Below, one piece after another: positions 15,970 to 25,375 of a stretch of DNA of 64,000 nt. The translations under genes were made by a program, and so were the position numbers. The number at the start of each line of letters is the position of its first letter. Within the stretch, counting starts at the first letter, position 1. Source of the stretch: SAR86 cluster bacterium (GTDB lineage Bacteria > Pseudomonadota > Gammaproteobacteria > Magnimaribacterales > D2472); contig CP097973.1 of assembly GCA_023703655.1 (NCBI GenBank), positions 726,170 to 790,169 on the forward strand, written 5' to 3'. The notes under the pieces are model-generated. The model was not told the origin of the DNA, searched no databases, and was given only the letters and a program-made list of their open reading frames with translations.

Positions 15970-17141
15970 TTTGATAAATTACTCATAGCATCCTCTAACC
16001 CCTTCAGCGTTAGAGGAAACATTCTTTTTTCGACAAGGTCTCTTAATATGCAAACAGATGAGGTGTAATCCCAATGATCGTCTTGAATTGGATTAAGCCA
16101 AGCAACGCTAGTAAAGTGTGAGCATAATCTCTTTATCCACACACCCCCAGGTTCTTCATTCCAGTGTTCGATGCTACCTCCAGCATTTGTAATCTCATAT
16201 GGAGCCATTGTTGCGTCTCCAACAAAAATTAGTTTGTAGTCCGATGAATACTTATTAATAATGTCATTGATTTCATATCTTTCTTTTGTTCTTCTTCTGT
16301 TGTCTTTCCAAACAGATTCGTAAACACAATTGTGAAAATAGTAATACTTTAAATGTTTAAATTCTGTTTTTACTGCAGAAAATAATTCCTCACAAAGTTT
16401 TATAAATGGATCCATTGATCCACCAACATCAAACAGTATGATAACTTTTACATTATTTGTTCTTTCTGGGACCATATTGATATCAAGAATACCTCCATTT
16501 TTTGCAGTTGACTTGATTGTGCCATCCATATCAAGTTCAAGTTCATTTCCTTGTCTCGCAAATTTCCTTAGTCGTCTCAAAGCCAATTTAATATTTCTAG
16601 TACCTAACTCAAGTGAGTCATCTAAATTTTTAAAGTTCCTTTGTTCCCAAATTTTTACAGCTTTTTTTTGACCTCCCTCGCCACCTACCCTAATACCCTC
16701 AGGGTTGTGCCCATTATTACCAAAAGGTGAGGTTCCAGCAGTACCAATCCATTTATTGCCACCTTCATGCCTTTTTTCTTGCTCTTCCATTCTCTTTTTA
16801 AACTCTTCGAGTAACTTTTCTAATCCTCCTAAAGATTTAATTTTCTTTAGCTCCTCAGCACTAAGCTCCTTCTCAAAAGCCTTTCTTAGCCAATCTTCAG
16901 GTATAAGAGCTTGAAAAATGTCTTCGAGAGTCTCTATGCCTTTAAAGTAGATCTCAAATGCTCTATCAAATTTGTCATAATGTTTCTCATCTTTAACTAA
17001 AATTGCTTTAGATAAATGGTAAAAATCATCAATATTTGCGTATGCTAATCTATTCTCAAGCGCTCCAAGTAAATCAAGCAACTCTCTAAGTGTGCATGGC
17101 ACGCCCGAAGTCCTAACTGTATTGAAAAGATTAATTAACAT
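15966..17141 (-). CDS. CoxE-like VWA domain protein
   Basis: A 391-residue cytoplasmic protein. The N-terminal half is a helical, charged region with a coiled-coil-like stretch (about 90-125, rich in Glu/Lys) followed by a Gly-rich linker (127-158). The C-terminal half is a von Willebrand A domain with MIDAS-like D238-V-G-G-S242-M and TxG-type downstream residues (GDATMAP). CoxE-type VWA proteins act with MoxR ATPases as chaperones inserting metal or cofactors; the classic case is CO dehydrogenase. No CO dehydrogenase genes are present, so the client is unknown. The stop is 2 bases after the MoxR gene end. Confidence 0.88.
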   Translation of the reverse strand: MLINLFNTVRTSGVPCTLRELLDLLGALENRLAYANIDDFYHLSKAILVKDEKHYDKFDRAFEIYFKGIETLEDIFQALIPEDWLRKAFEKELSAEELKKIKSLGGLEKLLEEFKKRMEEQEKRHEGGNKWIGTAGTSPFGNNGHNPEGIRVGGEGGQKKAVKIWEQRNFKNLDDSLELGTRNIKLALRRLRKFARQGNELELDMDGTIKSTAKNGGILDINMVPERTNNVKVIILFDVGGSMDPFIKLCEELFSAVKTEFKHLKYYYFHNCVYESVWKDNRRRTKERYEINDIINKYSSDYKLIFVGDATMAPYEITNAGGSIEHWNEEPGGVWIKRLCSHFTSVAWLNPIQDDHWDYTSSVCILRDLVEKRMFPLTLKGLEDAMSNLSK

Positions 17142-17143
17142 AT

Positions 17144-17992
17144 CTACTTAGAGTTTTCCCTTCTTGTCATAAAAGCTAGACGCTCTAAGAGGTGTACATC
17201 TTGTTCATTCTTAAGTAAAGCTCCATAGAGAGGTGGAATAGCTTTCGTATTGTCTGCATTTTTTAGGATTTCATCAGGTATTTCATCTGACACAAGTAAT
17301 TTTAACCAATCAATAAGCTCAGAGGTTGACGGCTTTTTTTTCATACCAGGAATTTTTCTGACATCAAAAAAGATATCAAGCGCATCTTTTAAGAGCTTCT
17401 TTTTGATTTTAGGATAGTGCACATCAACTATAGCCTCCATAGTATCCCTATCAGGAAACTGGATATAATGAAAAAAACATCTTCTTAAAAAAGCATCCGG
17501 CAGCTCTTTTTCGTTATTTGAAGTTATGATTATGATGGGTCTTTTTTTTGCTTTAATGGTCTCATTAGTTTCGTAACAATAAAATTCCATTCTATCTAGC
17601 TCTTGAAGTAAATCATTGGGGAATTCAATATCAGCTTTATCAATTTCATCAACCAACAATACAACTTGCTTTTCAGATTCAAACGCCTCCCATAGCTTTC
17701 CTTTTTTTATATAGTTTTTAATATCTTTTACTCTTTCGTCTCCTAATTGAGAATCTCTAAGTCTAGTAACAGCATCATATTCATACAAACCCTGAGATGC
17801 CTTGGTAGTTGATTTTATATGCCACTCTATTAAATCCATTTTTAGAGACTTTGCTACTTCAATGGCTAAAAGTGTTTTTCCAGTTCCTGGTTCACCTTTA
17901 ATTAAAAGTGGTCTCTCTAAAGTAACTGATGCATTTACTGCCATACTTAAATCATCGGTTGAAACATAATTTTTTGTACCTTTAAATTTCAT
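17144..17992 (-). CDS. MoxR family AAA+ ATPase
   Basis: A 282-residue AAA+ ATPase of the MoxR (CoxD-like) type. Walker A GEPGTGKT (33-40), Walker B VVLLVDEIDKAD (about 108-119), sensor-1 IIITSNNEKELPDAFLRR (in part) with an arginine finger are present. It would remodel a client complex together with the VWA protein encoded next. The pair is the normal MoxR/VWA module arrangement. Two bases separate it from the thioesterase gene. Confidence 0.94.
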   Translation of the reverse strand: MKFKGTKNYVSTDDLSMAVNASVTLERPLLIKGEPGTGKTLLAIEVAKSLKMDLIEWHIKSTTKASQGLYEYDAVTRLRDSQLGDERVKDIKNYIKKGKLWEAFESEKQVVLLVDEIDKADIEFPNDLLQELDRMEFYCYETNETIKAKKRPIIIITSNNEKELPDAFLRRCFFHYIQFPDRDTMEAIVDVHYPKIKKKLLKDALDIFFDVRKIPGMKKKPSTSELIDWLKLLVSDEIPDEILKNADNTKAIPPLYGALLKNEQDVHLLERLAFMTRRENSK

Positions 17993-17994
17993 AT

Positions 17995-18846
17995 TTATTC
18001 CTTAGCTATTCCAAGCCTTTCATTTGATTTTAAAATCTTTGCAACTTGAGAACTTGTAGCAACTAAATTCTCATTTAAGTCCCACAGTTTAACATTTTGT
18101 TCGAAATATCCTTTATTTAAATCTGTTGCTATACCATCCATAAATAAAGCTGGTGTTTCTGGTAATTGACGAATATTTGTTGTCATATTTAAAGTAGGTA
18201 TCCATCCTAATGGTCCATATTTATTGATAACAACTGGTGGGAAGATATCTGTTAAGTATGAAAGAATGAACTGATCTGGAATTCCTCCCTTTAGTTCAAC
18301 ATATGCTGAACACCTAGCTTCATGATTAATATTATTATCATCTCTTTTCCACCATACATGATCAGGAAAGATAGATAATTCAAGTTGTTTAATAAACTCC
18401 GGCGTAAAACCTTTTTCTATTGAATCATAATCCATTTTGATAAACTTAGATCTTGCTGCTTCGTTCTTAATTTTTGGAAATGGTGATTGTAAATCTGAAT
18501 AACCAGATATCTTATCTAAATCAGTACACAGTCCAGACATTTTACATGTAACATTATCATGTTGTATGAGTTCAACTTCACCCATTGAGGTACCCCTACT
18601 TTCTCTAATAACTTTTACTTTAAGAAATGCCTCACTAGATTCTGTTCTATCTAAAAAAAATATATTTGAGTTAAAAGAACATGTGTGGGGCAAAACACTT
18701 ACTAGCGCTTTATGCATGATTGCAGAAAGATAACCGCCATTGGGTGTATTGCCAACTGAATATTTTTTGTCAGGAATAAAACTAAAGAGATTATCTTCTA
18801 TTTGTTTTATTTGAATTGCTTGTTGGAACTGATCAAATTGGTTCAT
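17995..18846 (-). CDS. Acyl-CoA thioesterase-like protein (double hotdog)
   Basis: A 283-residue protein resembling TesB-type or 4HBT_3 thioesterases, with two hotdog repeats. The NGGYLSAIMHKAL helix motif near residues 36-48 and the DGIATDLNKGYFEQNVKLWD strands at the C-terminus (listed in part) are characteristic. It would hydrolyse an acyl-CoA in the cytoplasm; chain length cannot be told. It is the first gene of the 18.8-11.6 kb run. Divergent from tatD with 37 bases between. Confidence 0.82.
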   Translation of the reverse strand: MNQFDQFQQAIQIKQIEDNLFSFIPDKKYSVGNTPNGGYLSAIMHKALVSVLPHTCSFNSNIFFLDRTESSEAFLKVKVIRESRGTSMGEVELIQHDNVTCKMSGLCTDLDKISGYSDLQSPFPKIKNEAARSKFIKMDYDSIEKGFTPEFIKQLELSIFPDHVWWKRDDNNINHEARCSAYVELKGGIPDQFILSYLTDIFPPVVINKYGPLGWIPTLNMTTNIRQLPETPALFMDGIATDLNKGYFEQNVKLWDLNENLVATSSQVAKILKSNERLGIAKE

Positions 18847-18867
18847 ATTTACACTACTTCAATCTAT

Positions 18868-18884
18868 TATAATAATTGATTATA
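18868..18884 (+). promoter_or_regulatory. Near-leaderless promoter of tatD
   Basis: Perfect -10 TATAAT (18868-18873), with the ATG 10 bases beyond its end, so the transcript leader would be 0-4 bases. No Shine-Dalgarno motif can fit. The -35 is poor. Confidence 0.4.
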
Positions 18885-19669
18885 TGCCTGATTATTTTGA
18901 TATAGCCTGTAATTTTACCAGTCAAGAGTTTATTAATAAAACTGACGCTATTATTAAAGAATCTGAAAATCATGGTGTCAAAAAGTTCTTAGCTGTTTCA
19001 TCAACAATCTCAGATTTCAAGACTATTGCAGAACTAAGAAAATCTTATCCAAATAAAATATTCTCATCTGCAGGAATTCATCCTCATAATGCTACTGAAG
19101 TGAGTGGATTAGATCCAAGTGAGCTTGAAAAAGAGATTCTCTTCTACAAACCAAATGTAATTGGTGAAACAGGCCTTGATTATTTTAGAAATCTTTCTCC
19201 AAGAGATCTACAAATTCAATCATTTGAATTCCATATCCAGATTGCAATTGAGAATGCATTACCTCTGTTCTTACATCAGAGAGATGCGCATGAGGATTTC
19301 GTCAGTGTATTAAAAGCTTTTAAAAGCAAATTACCAAAACTTGTTGTTCATTGTTTTACTGGAAATGAAAATCATCTTTCAGATTATCTTGATTTAGGAG
19401 CATACATTGGAGTTACTGGATGGATTTGTGATTACAATAGAAATCAAGAGTTACTACGTTCAATTAAAAAAATACCTCTTAATAAGTTGATGGTTGAAAC
19501 AGACTGTCCATATTTATTACCAAAAAATTTAGCTAATAAGCCAAAAAATAGAATCAATCTTCCACAATATTTACCACATATTGTCAGAGAAATTAGTAAA
19601 TTAAGAAACGAAGACATGATCGAAATTGCGAACAATGCATACCAAAATTCTATTAATTTTTTTTCTTGA
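18884..19669 (+). CDS. tatD: TatD family metal-dependent nuclease/hydrolase
   Basis: A 261-residue TIM-barrel hydrolase. The start FDIACNFTSQEF matches the TatD subgroup, which lacks the N-terminal HxH of its YcfH relatives. Metal ligands are visible at GIHPH (64-68), Glu95 (GETGLDYFRN), His131 (FLHQRDAH) and His156 (HCFTG), plus the Asp of ETDCPYLLP. TatD is a 3'-5' exonuclease on single-stranded DNA/RNA with a role in oxidative DNA damage repair in E. coli. It is not beside tatABC here. It converges with the CoA-transferase gene and overlaps it by 17 bases. Confidence 0.93.
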   Translation: MPDYFDIACNFTSQEFINKTDAIIKESENHGVKKFLAVSSTISDFKTIAELRKSYPNKIFSSAGIHPHNATEVSGLDPSELEKEILFYKPNVIGETGLDYFRNLSPRDLQIQSFEFHIQIAIENALPLFLHQRDAHEDFVSVLKAFKSKLPKLVVHCFTGNENHLSDYLDLGAYIGVTGWICDYNRNQELLRSIKKIPLNKLMVETDCPYLLPKNLANKPKNRINLPQYLPHIVREISKLRNEDMIEIANNAYQNSINFFS

Positions 19670-20768
19670 ACTGATTAATGTCTAAATTATATTTTTGGCA
19701 AACTTCATCATTATTCTGTCCAACAGTTTGAGGGGAATTTTTTATACCTTCTTTGGTATTTGAAAACCGCGGAGCAGGTGCAGGTTGCATATAATTATCG
19801 ACTTCAAGAAAAGTATTTCTTGATTTTAGATGAGGATGATTAGGAGCCTCAGATAAATTTAAAATAGGAGCAACACAGGCATCAGTGCCATCAAAAATAT
19901 TGGTCCACTCTTCTCTAGTTTTCTTTTTAAAGGTTTCTGCAATTTTCTTTGAGAGTTCTTCCCATCTATCTTTATTCATCTGATCAAGGAATTGATCATC
20001 ATTAATTTCAAGCTTTTCTAGGAGGATAGAATAAAATTGGGGTTCAATCGAACCAACTGACATAAATTTCCCATCGCTGCACTCATAGGTATCATAAAAA
20101 TGTGCGCCGCCATCAAGCAAATTTGATTCGCGCTGATCTGACCAATGACCAAAGGCATTGAATGAGTAAAACATTGTCATTAAAACGCTTGCTCCGTCAA
20201 CCATTGCTGCATCTACAACTTGACCTGTACCTCCATTCTTAACATTAATAATGGCAGCCAAGATTCCCATAGCTAAAAACATGCCACCACCACCATAATC
20301 TCCAATTAAGTTTAATGGAGGTGTAGGCTTTCCATCTTTTCTGCCAATTGCATCTAAAGCACCAGTTAATGCAATATAGTTGATATCATGACCGGCGGTT
20401 TTTGCTAATGGGCCATCTTGACCCCAACCAGTCATTCTTCCATAAACTAGACTGGGATTTATATCTAATAAATCATCAGGACCCAAACCTAAACGTTCCA
20501 TAACGCCAGGTCTGAAACCCTCAATAATTGCATCTGCTGAAATAATTAATTTTTTAATTTCTTCTATGGTTTTAGGGTCCTTTAGATCCGCAGAAAGGGA
20601 TAATTTAGATCTACTTTGGAAATCAAGTTTATTGCCCTGTCCAAAATTTGACAGTCTATCAATTCTTATTACTTCTGCCCCCATATCAGCCAATACCATT
20701 CCACAGAATGGGCCTGGACCAATTCCTGAAAACTCAATTATTGTGATTCCTGTTAATGGGCCTGACAT
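19653..20768 (-). CDS. CaiB/BaiF family CoA-transferase (AMACR-like)
   Basis: A 371-residue class III CoA-transferase/racemase. The start LTGITIIEFSGIGPGPFCGM and the AEVIRIDR strand are typical of alpha-methylacyl-CoA racemases. Residues His127 (GHDINY) and Asp157 (GDYGGGG) match the racemase acid/base pair. It would epimerise 2-methyl-branched acyl-CoA esters, as needed to degrade isoprenoid or sterol side chains, which fits the P450/SDR content of the window. A generic CoA-transferase role is the alternative. Four bases separate it from the MMPL gene. Confidence 0.9.
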   Translation of the reverse strand: MSGPLTGITIIEFSGIGPGPFCGMVLADMGAEVIRIDRLSNFGQGNKLDFQSRSKLSLSADLKDPKTIEEIKKLIISADAIIEGFRPGVMERLGLGPDDLLDINPSLVYGRMTGWGQDGPLAKTAGHDINYIALTGALDAIGRKDGKPTPPLNLIGDYGGGGMFLAMGILAAIINVKNGGTGQVVDAAMVDGASVLMTMFYSFNAFGHWSDQRESNLLDGGAHFYDTYECSDGKFMSVGSIEPQFYSILLEKLEINDDQFLDQMNKDRWEELSKKIAETFKKKTREEWTNIFDGTDACVAPILNLSEAPNHPHLKSRNTFLEVDNYMQPAPAPRFSNTKEGIKNSPQTVGQNNDEVCQKYNLDINQFKKKN

Positions 20769-20771
20769 AAC

Positions 20772-23213
20772 TTATCTAAACACATTAGAGGATTTTAATA
20801 GATATGGCAGTAACACTAAAGTAGCTAATAATGACGTGATAAGTGCTATGGCTGTAAATAGACCAAATAAAACTGTTGGAGTAAAGTTTGAGAAGGTAAA
20901 AATTAAAAATCCGATGGAGATTGTTAAGGCAGTATATAAGATTGCTTTTCCAATTGAGTTATGTGATATACGAATTGCATTCATAGGTGATGCACTATTT
21001 TGCAGTTGCTCTTTATACCTATAGATGTAGTGGATAGTATTATCTACAGCCATGCCAACGCTAATTGCAGCCACTGTAATAGTCATGATATCTAATGGTA
21101 TTCTAAAGATTCCCAATAATCCTAGTACCATAGATGCAGTTATGAGGTTTGGTATTAATCCTATAAAAAAGATCTTAAATGAGCGAAAAATTATAAAAAA
21201 TAAGATACCAATTATAATAAACACTAAACCCAAAGATTTAATTTGTGAAGAAAATAAGGATTGCAACATATTATTATATAAGATAGCAAGACCTGTGATT
21301 TCAAATTGATTTCTCTCTAGTCCAAATTTATTAACTAGATCACGCTCCAAGTTTTTTATTAATTCATTTCTGTTTAATGATTCAGAGGACTCATAGACTC
21401 TCGAGGCAAGTCTAACTTGATTATCATCTTTACTGATGTATGAATAAAGTAATGATTCTTTCAAATCATCTGGCAGAACAGATCTTAGCAGTGCTAGCTC
21501 AAGATCATTTAATGGAGCATTATCATTAATTAGTCTTGCAAGCTTAATGCCACTTGCAACACTTAAAACTTTTCCAACTTCAGGTAAGTCATCTAAATAA
21601 TCATGTATGTCCTCAAGAAAGTCGAGACTATATACATTCCACCAATAACCTGATGCAGTGCTTTCGTCATCTTGAAATAAATCATCTGCAAACAAATCAT
21701 CATCAAGATCATCAATAATAATTTCTTGTTCGTCAGGTGCTCTAATGATTATGTCTAGGGTGGCCGTTCCACCTAATTCTTGATCAAGCAAATATAGACC
21801 CTGAAAAATCTCTGTGTCTTCATTAAAATAATCTATAAAGCGATTTTCAACTTTCAGTTGAGAGATCCCTATCAATAGTAAAATAAACATGAATGCTGAT
21901 AACAAAGACATCAATTTGCCAGTTTTTAAAGCTAATTCTGAGAAGAATTTTTGAAGATAATTAATCCACTTTGGCTCAAAATTATTTGTTGGTAGTAATA
22001 ATTGCATAAGGGCAGGAAGCAATGTAAAAGTGAAAATAAAAGAAAATAACATACCAACTGCCATCATCTTTCCAAATTCAATAACTGGTTTAATATCACC
22101 CAATATCAGTGATATGAACGCAATAGCAGTTGTAAATGCAGCAAAGAAGCACGGAAGAAACATCTGCTGACATGCCTTTGCTATAGCATTAGTCTTGTTT
22201 GATGTATGTGCCAATAATTCATTGTATCTAACGAGAATATGAACAGTTAGCGAGATAGTCAGTATTAGCAATAGAGCAATAAAGTTGGAGGAGACAACAC
22301 TAATTTTCCAATCCATAAAACCCAAAAGACTTGCAGTGGATATTGTTGCAACTGCTGCATTAATAATTGGCAATATTGCATATCTAAAATCCCCAAAAAA
22401 TGTGTATAACAAGAGTAAGAAAACAATGGCTACACTGATACCAAATACATATAAATCAGATTTTATGAATGCCATCATATCAGTTGCTATCATTGATGGA
22501 CCACCAAGAAAAAGAATCCCCTCGCCTCTAAAATCATTCATAATATTTCTTATTTGAGCTATTTGACGAGTGCGCTTTTCTGCTTCTAGATCATTGATTT
22601 CAGAAATACGTTGATTAATTTCATTAAGTGGTAATAGACCTAAATCATCATCACCTTCAGCAATTTTATATCTTAAATTTATGAGCTCTCTATACTCTTC
22701 ATTTTCTTCAAGCACTACCTGCAAAGCAGTCGTTTTGGCATCAACACTTATTATTAGCTCAGAATAGATCGGATTATTTATTATTTCTTCAGCGGCCAAT
22801 TTAAGATCGACGTCATCATCAATGATGGTTTTAATGTTATCTGCTATTTCGGCCAAGCCTACTTTTGGCTGAAAAAAAATTGGTGCATCTAAAATAGATA
22901 AAACAGATTCAACACCCTGAATTGACTGAAGTTTACTTTCAAGATTACTTATAGTTTCCAAAGTGTTTTTAGAAAACAATTTGTCATTAGGAGTGAAGGT
23001 AATAATTAGAAAATCTGAATTACCAAAAGTGTTTCCAACCTCTCGATATATCTTAAAAGACTCATCACCTTGAAGAACCAATGCATCGGACGAAGAATCT
23101 AATTTAAAATTTAACAGACCCTGAGAAAGAAATAATAAAGCAATCGCAACAAATGTAATTACAAAGTATTTTTTTTCGACAATTGCATTGAAAAAATTCA
23201 CTTTTTTGAACAA
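20772..23213 (-). CDS. MMPL/RND superfamily exporter
   Basis: An 813-residue inner-membrane protein with the RND layout: one N-terminal helix, a periplasmic loop (about 35-245), five helices, a second helix and loop (about 430-640), and five more helices. The second loop has a highly acidic insert (residues about 490-525). The GMAVDNTIHYIYRYKE segment matches the MMPL domain. Relatives move lipids or hopanoids to the outer membrane. No membrane-fusion protein is adjacent, consistent with the lipid-type subfamily. It overlaps bolA by 16 bases. Confidence 0.88.
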   Translation of the reverse strand: MFKKVNFFNAIVEKKYFVITFVAIALLFLSQGLLNFKLDSSSDALVLQGDESFKIYREVGNTFGNSDFLIITFTPNDKLFSKNTLETISNLESKLQSIQGVESVLSILDAPIFFQPKVGLAEIADNIKTIIDDDVDLKLAAEEIINNPIYSELIISVDAKTTALQVVLEENEEYRELINLRYKIAEGDDDLGLLPLNEINQRISEINDLEAEKRTRQIAQIRNIMNDFRGEGILFLGGPSMIATDMMAFIKSDLYVFGISVAIVFLLLLYTFFGDFRYAILPIINAAVATISTASLLGFMDWKISVVSSNFIALLLILTISLTVHILVRYNELLAHTSNKTNAIAKACQQMFLPCFFAAFTTAIAFISLILGDIKPVIEFGKMMAVGMLFSFIFTFTLLPALMQLLLPTNNFEPKWINYLQKFFSELALKTGKLMSLLSAFMFILLLIGISQLKVENRFIDYFNEDTEIFQGLYLLDQELGGTATLDIIIRAPDEQEIIIDDLDDDLFADDLFQDDESTASGYWWNVYSLDFLEDIHDYLDDLPEVGKVLSVASGIKLARLINDNAPLNDLELALLRSVLPDDLKESLLYSYISKDDNQVRLASRVYESSESLNRNELIKNLERDLVNKFGLERNQFEITGLAILYNNMLQSLFSSQIKSLGLVFIIIGILFFIIFRSFKIFFIGLIPNLITASMVLGLLGIFRIPLDIMTITVAAISVGMAVDNTIHYIYRYKEQLQNSASPMNAIRISHNSIGKAILYTALTISIGFLIFTFSNFTPTVLFGLFTAIALITSLLATLVLLPYLLKSSNVFR

Positions 23214-23494
23214 TTTGGTGATTTAGGAGCATGAGCAATCTTAGAATACTCCTCTTTGGTATAAGCATGAATCGCAAGTGCATGAAAAGTTTTTATTACT
23301 TCACCCAAATTTTTATATATGTCCTTATGTCTTGATATTAAAGGTAATTCATTAAACCTTTCATCAACGATTATTAGTTTAAAGTGAGATTCTGTGCTAT
23401 TTCCAGAATGCATATGGCTCTCATTTATTAGGTCAAAGGTAGCCTCAGGATAAGCACTCTCCAGTGTTTCTCTGATAACATGCTCAGTACTCAT
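23198..23494 (-). CDS. bolA: BolA family protein
   Basis: A 98-residue BolA protein, a partner of monothiol glutaredoxins in Fe-S cluster trafficking and a stress regulator. HSGNSTESHFKLIIVDERF and the RHKDIYKNLGEVIKTFHALAIHAYT segment (in parts) match the BolA fold, including the conserved His of the FHALAIH helix. The short Cys-containing tail (NCSKK) is unusual. It lies between the cyclopropane synthase gene and the MMPL gene on the same strand. Confidence 0.94.
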   Translation of the reverse strand: MSTEHVIRETLESAYPEATFDLINESHMHSGNSTESHFKLIIVDERFNELPLISRHKDIYKNLGEVIKTFHALAIHAYTKEEYSKIAHAPKSPNCSKK

Positions 23495-23503
23495 AAGCTC
23501 CTT

Positions 23504-24660
23504 TTAATTTTTAAAAACAAATTGGCTGACGCTTATTCTTTTACTTAAAAAACCACCACGACAATATGCAAGATATGTATCCCAAATTTTTTTAAATTTC
23601 TCATCAAAACCTAATTTATTAATAGAATTCCATTTTTGATTGAATTTTTGGTACCAGATTTCAAGCGTCTTTGCATAGTCATAACCAAAATCGTCTATTT
23701 CAGATAAAGTAAGTGACGATTTCTTTGCTATATCCTCAAATCGGTTTGGTGAAATTAATTCACCTCCAGGAAAAATATAAGTTTGTATAAAATCTGCGTT
23801 GCTTAAATACTCATCCAATAATTCGTCTCTTATAGTAATGGTTTGTATTACAGAAGAGGAGTTTTTTTTCATAAGTGCAGCAATCTTATCTGTAAACGTT
23901 TGCCAATACTTAGAACCCACTGCCTCAAACATTTCAATGGATACTACAGCATCATACTCCCCATGATGATCTCTATAATCCTCAAATAGGATTTTTGAAT
24001 CTCGATACTTTGCATTTCTTTGTTTGGCATAATCAAGCTGCTCATTAGAAATTGTAAGACCAACTACTTGGTGACCTTGTTCAGATGCATGCTCTATAAA
24101 TCCTCCCCAACCACAACCAATTTCAAGTATTTTTGAACCCGAGGGCAAGTTCAATTTATCTAATATAGATTGATATTTATTTTTTTGTGCACTTGATAAT
24201 TCTTCTGCATCTGAATTAAATTTAGCAGACGAATATGTAAAAGTTTCATCAAGCCATTCCTTAAAAAAATTATTCCCCAGATCATAATGGGCATGAATAT
24301 TTTTTTTAGATAGAACAGAATCTAGTGAGTATTTTGATTAAAAAAGTGTTTGATAATATTTATGTATTTACCTAAAGATTTTTTGGATAGTAATTCACTA
24401 AAACTACTCAGATTGCCTGCAAAAATATGATAAAGATTAAGAAGGTTATCAGTTTGCCAGTAGTTATAAATATAGCCTTCTGCAAACCCTACATTACCTT
24501 TACTGATAATAAGTGAGATGGCTTTATAGTTATTTATTTTTAGAAAGGCCTCTGGGCCATTGTTTCCAAACTGATGTATGGTTTGGTCGGGAAGTTCAAG
24601 AGTTAATCTCCCGAAATGAATACTTTGTAAATATTTAAGTAAACTATTTTTTACCATCAT
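23504..24660 (-). pseudogene. Cyclopropane-fatty-acyl-phospholipid synthase, frameshifted
   Basis: SAM-dependent methyltransferase that modifies unsaturated phospholipid acyl chains. The N-terminal part (from ATG 24660 to the stop at 24322) and the C-terminal part (frame open from about 24337 to 23504) are in different frames. The C-terminal frame opens with the family sequence HYDLGNNFFKEWLDETFTYSS, then the SAM motif EIGCGWGGF and LTISNEQLDYA. One missing base between 24325 and 24337, most simply in the TTTT run at 24332-24335, would restore one protein of about 385 residues. No residues seem lost. It is either a sequencing or assembly error, a fresh mutation, or slippage. Confidence 0.85.
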
Positions 24661-25375
24661 TCTTATGATAACTGTTTCCTTCGTGAGGATATACAATATT
24701 TTTTTTTAAATACAATTTGAGTGCTTGCAAATGAATCCTTGGGAGAATCAATACTTGTTGAAAAAATATTACAAAAAGTCCAACCAGTCTTGAAAAGAGA
24801 TTCTTTTGCAATACCCTTCCATTGATTGATGAAAATACTTCTAATATGTTTTCCTCTGAATACTCCTCAATAACAATCCTATTTGGCGCATTAGAAAGTT
24901 GAAAAAGGTAATAACCATTTTTTTTATTAAATGGAGACACATACATATTTTTTGAAACTTTGACTTTTGAATCACAATTATTTTGAATATCAACTTTATA
25001 GAACTGTTTGTCTTTGAAGGTATTGGTGACATCAACCAAAATACTCAATAATTTGTTGTTGGAGTAAAGAAATATGAAGCATACTGGGTTAAATGCCTTT
25101 ATATTAAAAAAGTTAGGAATTTTGAGTAAGTCTAGTGAAACTTCTTGAAGCAATGAGTCTTTTGACCATGTTTTAGTCCACTCCTTAAAAAGCATTGATT
25201 CTGTGAAATCAAAATCTAAATTTGTAAAAGTTGGAAATTTAATTTCTTTGATTTCAAACTTATCTAAATCAAAAAAGTCTTTAACCAAATAAGCTGCATA
25301 GGGATATTTAAATGCATGTTTATTTCCAAAATGTCTTTTGTGGTATACATTCCCTTTAAAAATTTCAATAGTCAC
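24644..25375 (-). CDS. DUF1365 family protein
   Basis: A 243-residue DUF1365 protein of unknown biochemistry. It begins with the conserved GNVYHKRHFGNKHAFKYP motif, and the FNIKAFNPVCFIFLYS and NMYVSPFN segments are typical. DUF1365 genes usually sit between an FAD amine-oxidase-like gene and a cyclopropane synthase gene, as here, and the trio is linked to lipid modification and photo-oxidative stress in Proteobacteria. It overlaps the synthase start by 17 bases. Its first 24 codons are repeated upstream by the 886-bp duplication. Confidence 0.9.
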   Translation of the reverse strand: MTIEIFKGNVYHKRHFGNKHAFKYPYAAYLVKDFFDLDKFEIKEIKFPTFTNLDFDFTESMLFKEWTKTWSKDSLLQEVSLDLLKIPNFFNIKAFNPVCFIFLYSNNKLLSILVDVTNTFKDKQFYKVDIQNNCDSKVKVSKNMYVSPFNKKNGYYLFQLSNAPNRIVIEEYSEENILEVFSSINGRVLQKNLFSRLVGLFVIFFQQVLILPRIHLQALKLYLKKNIVYPHEGNSYHKNDGKK

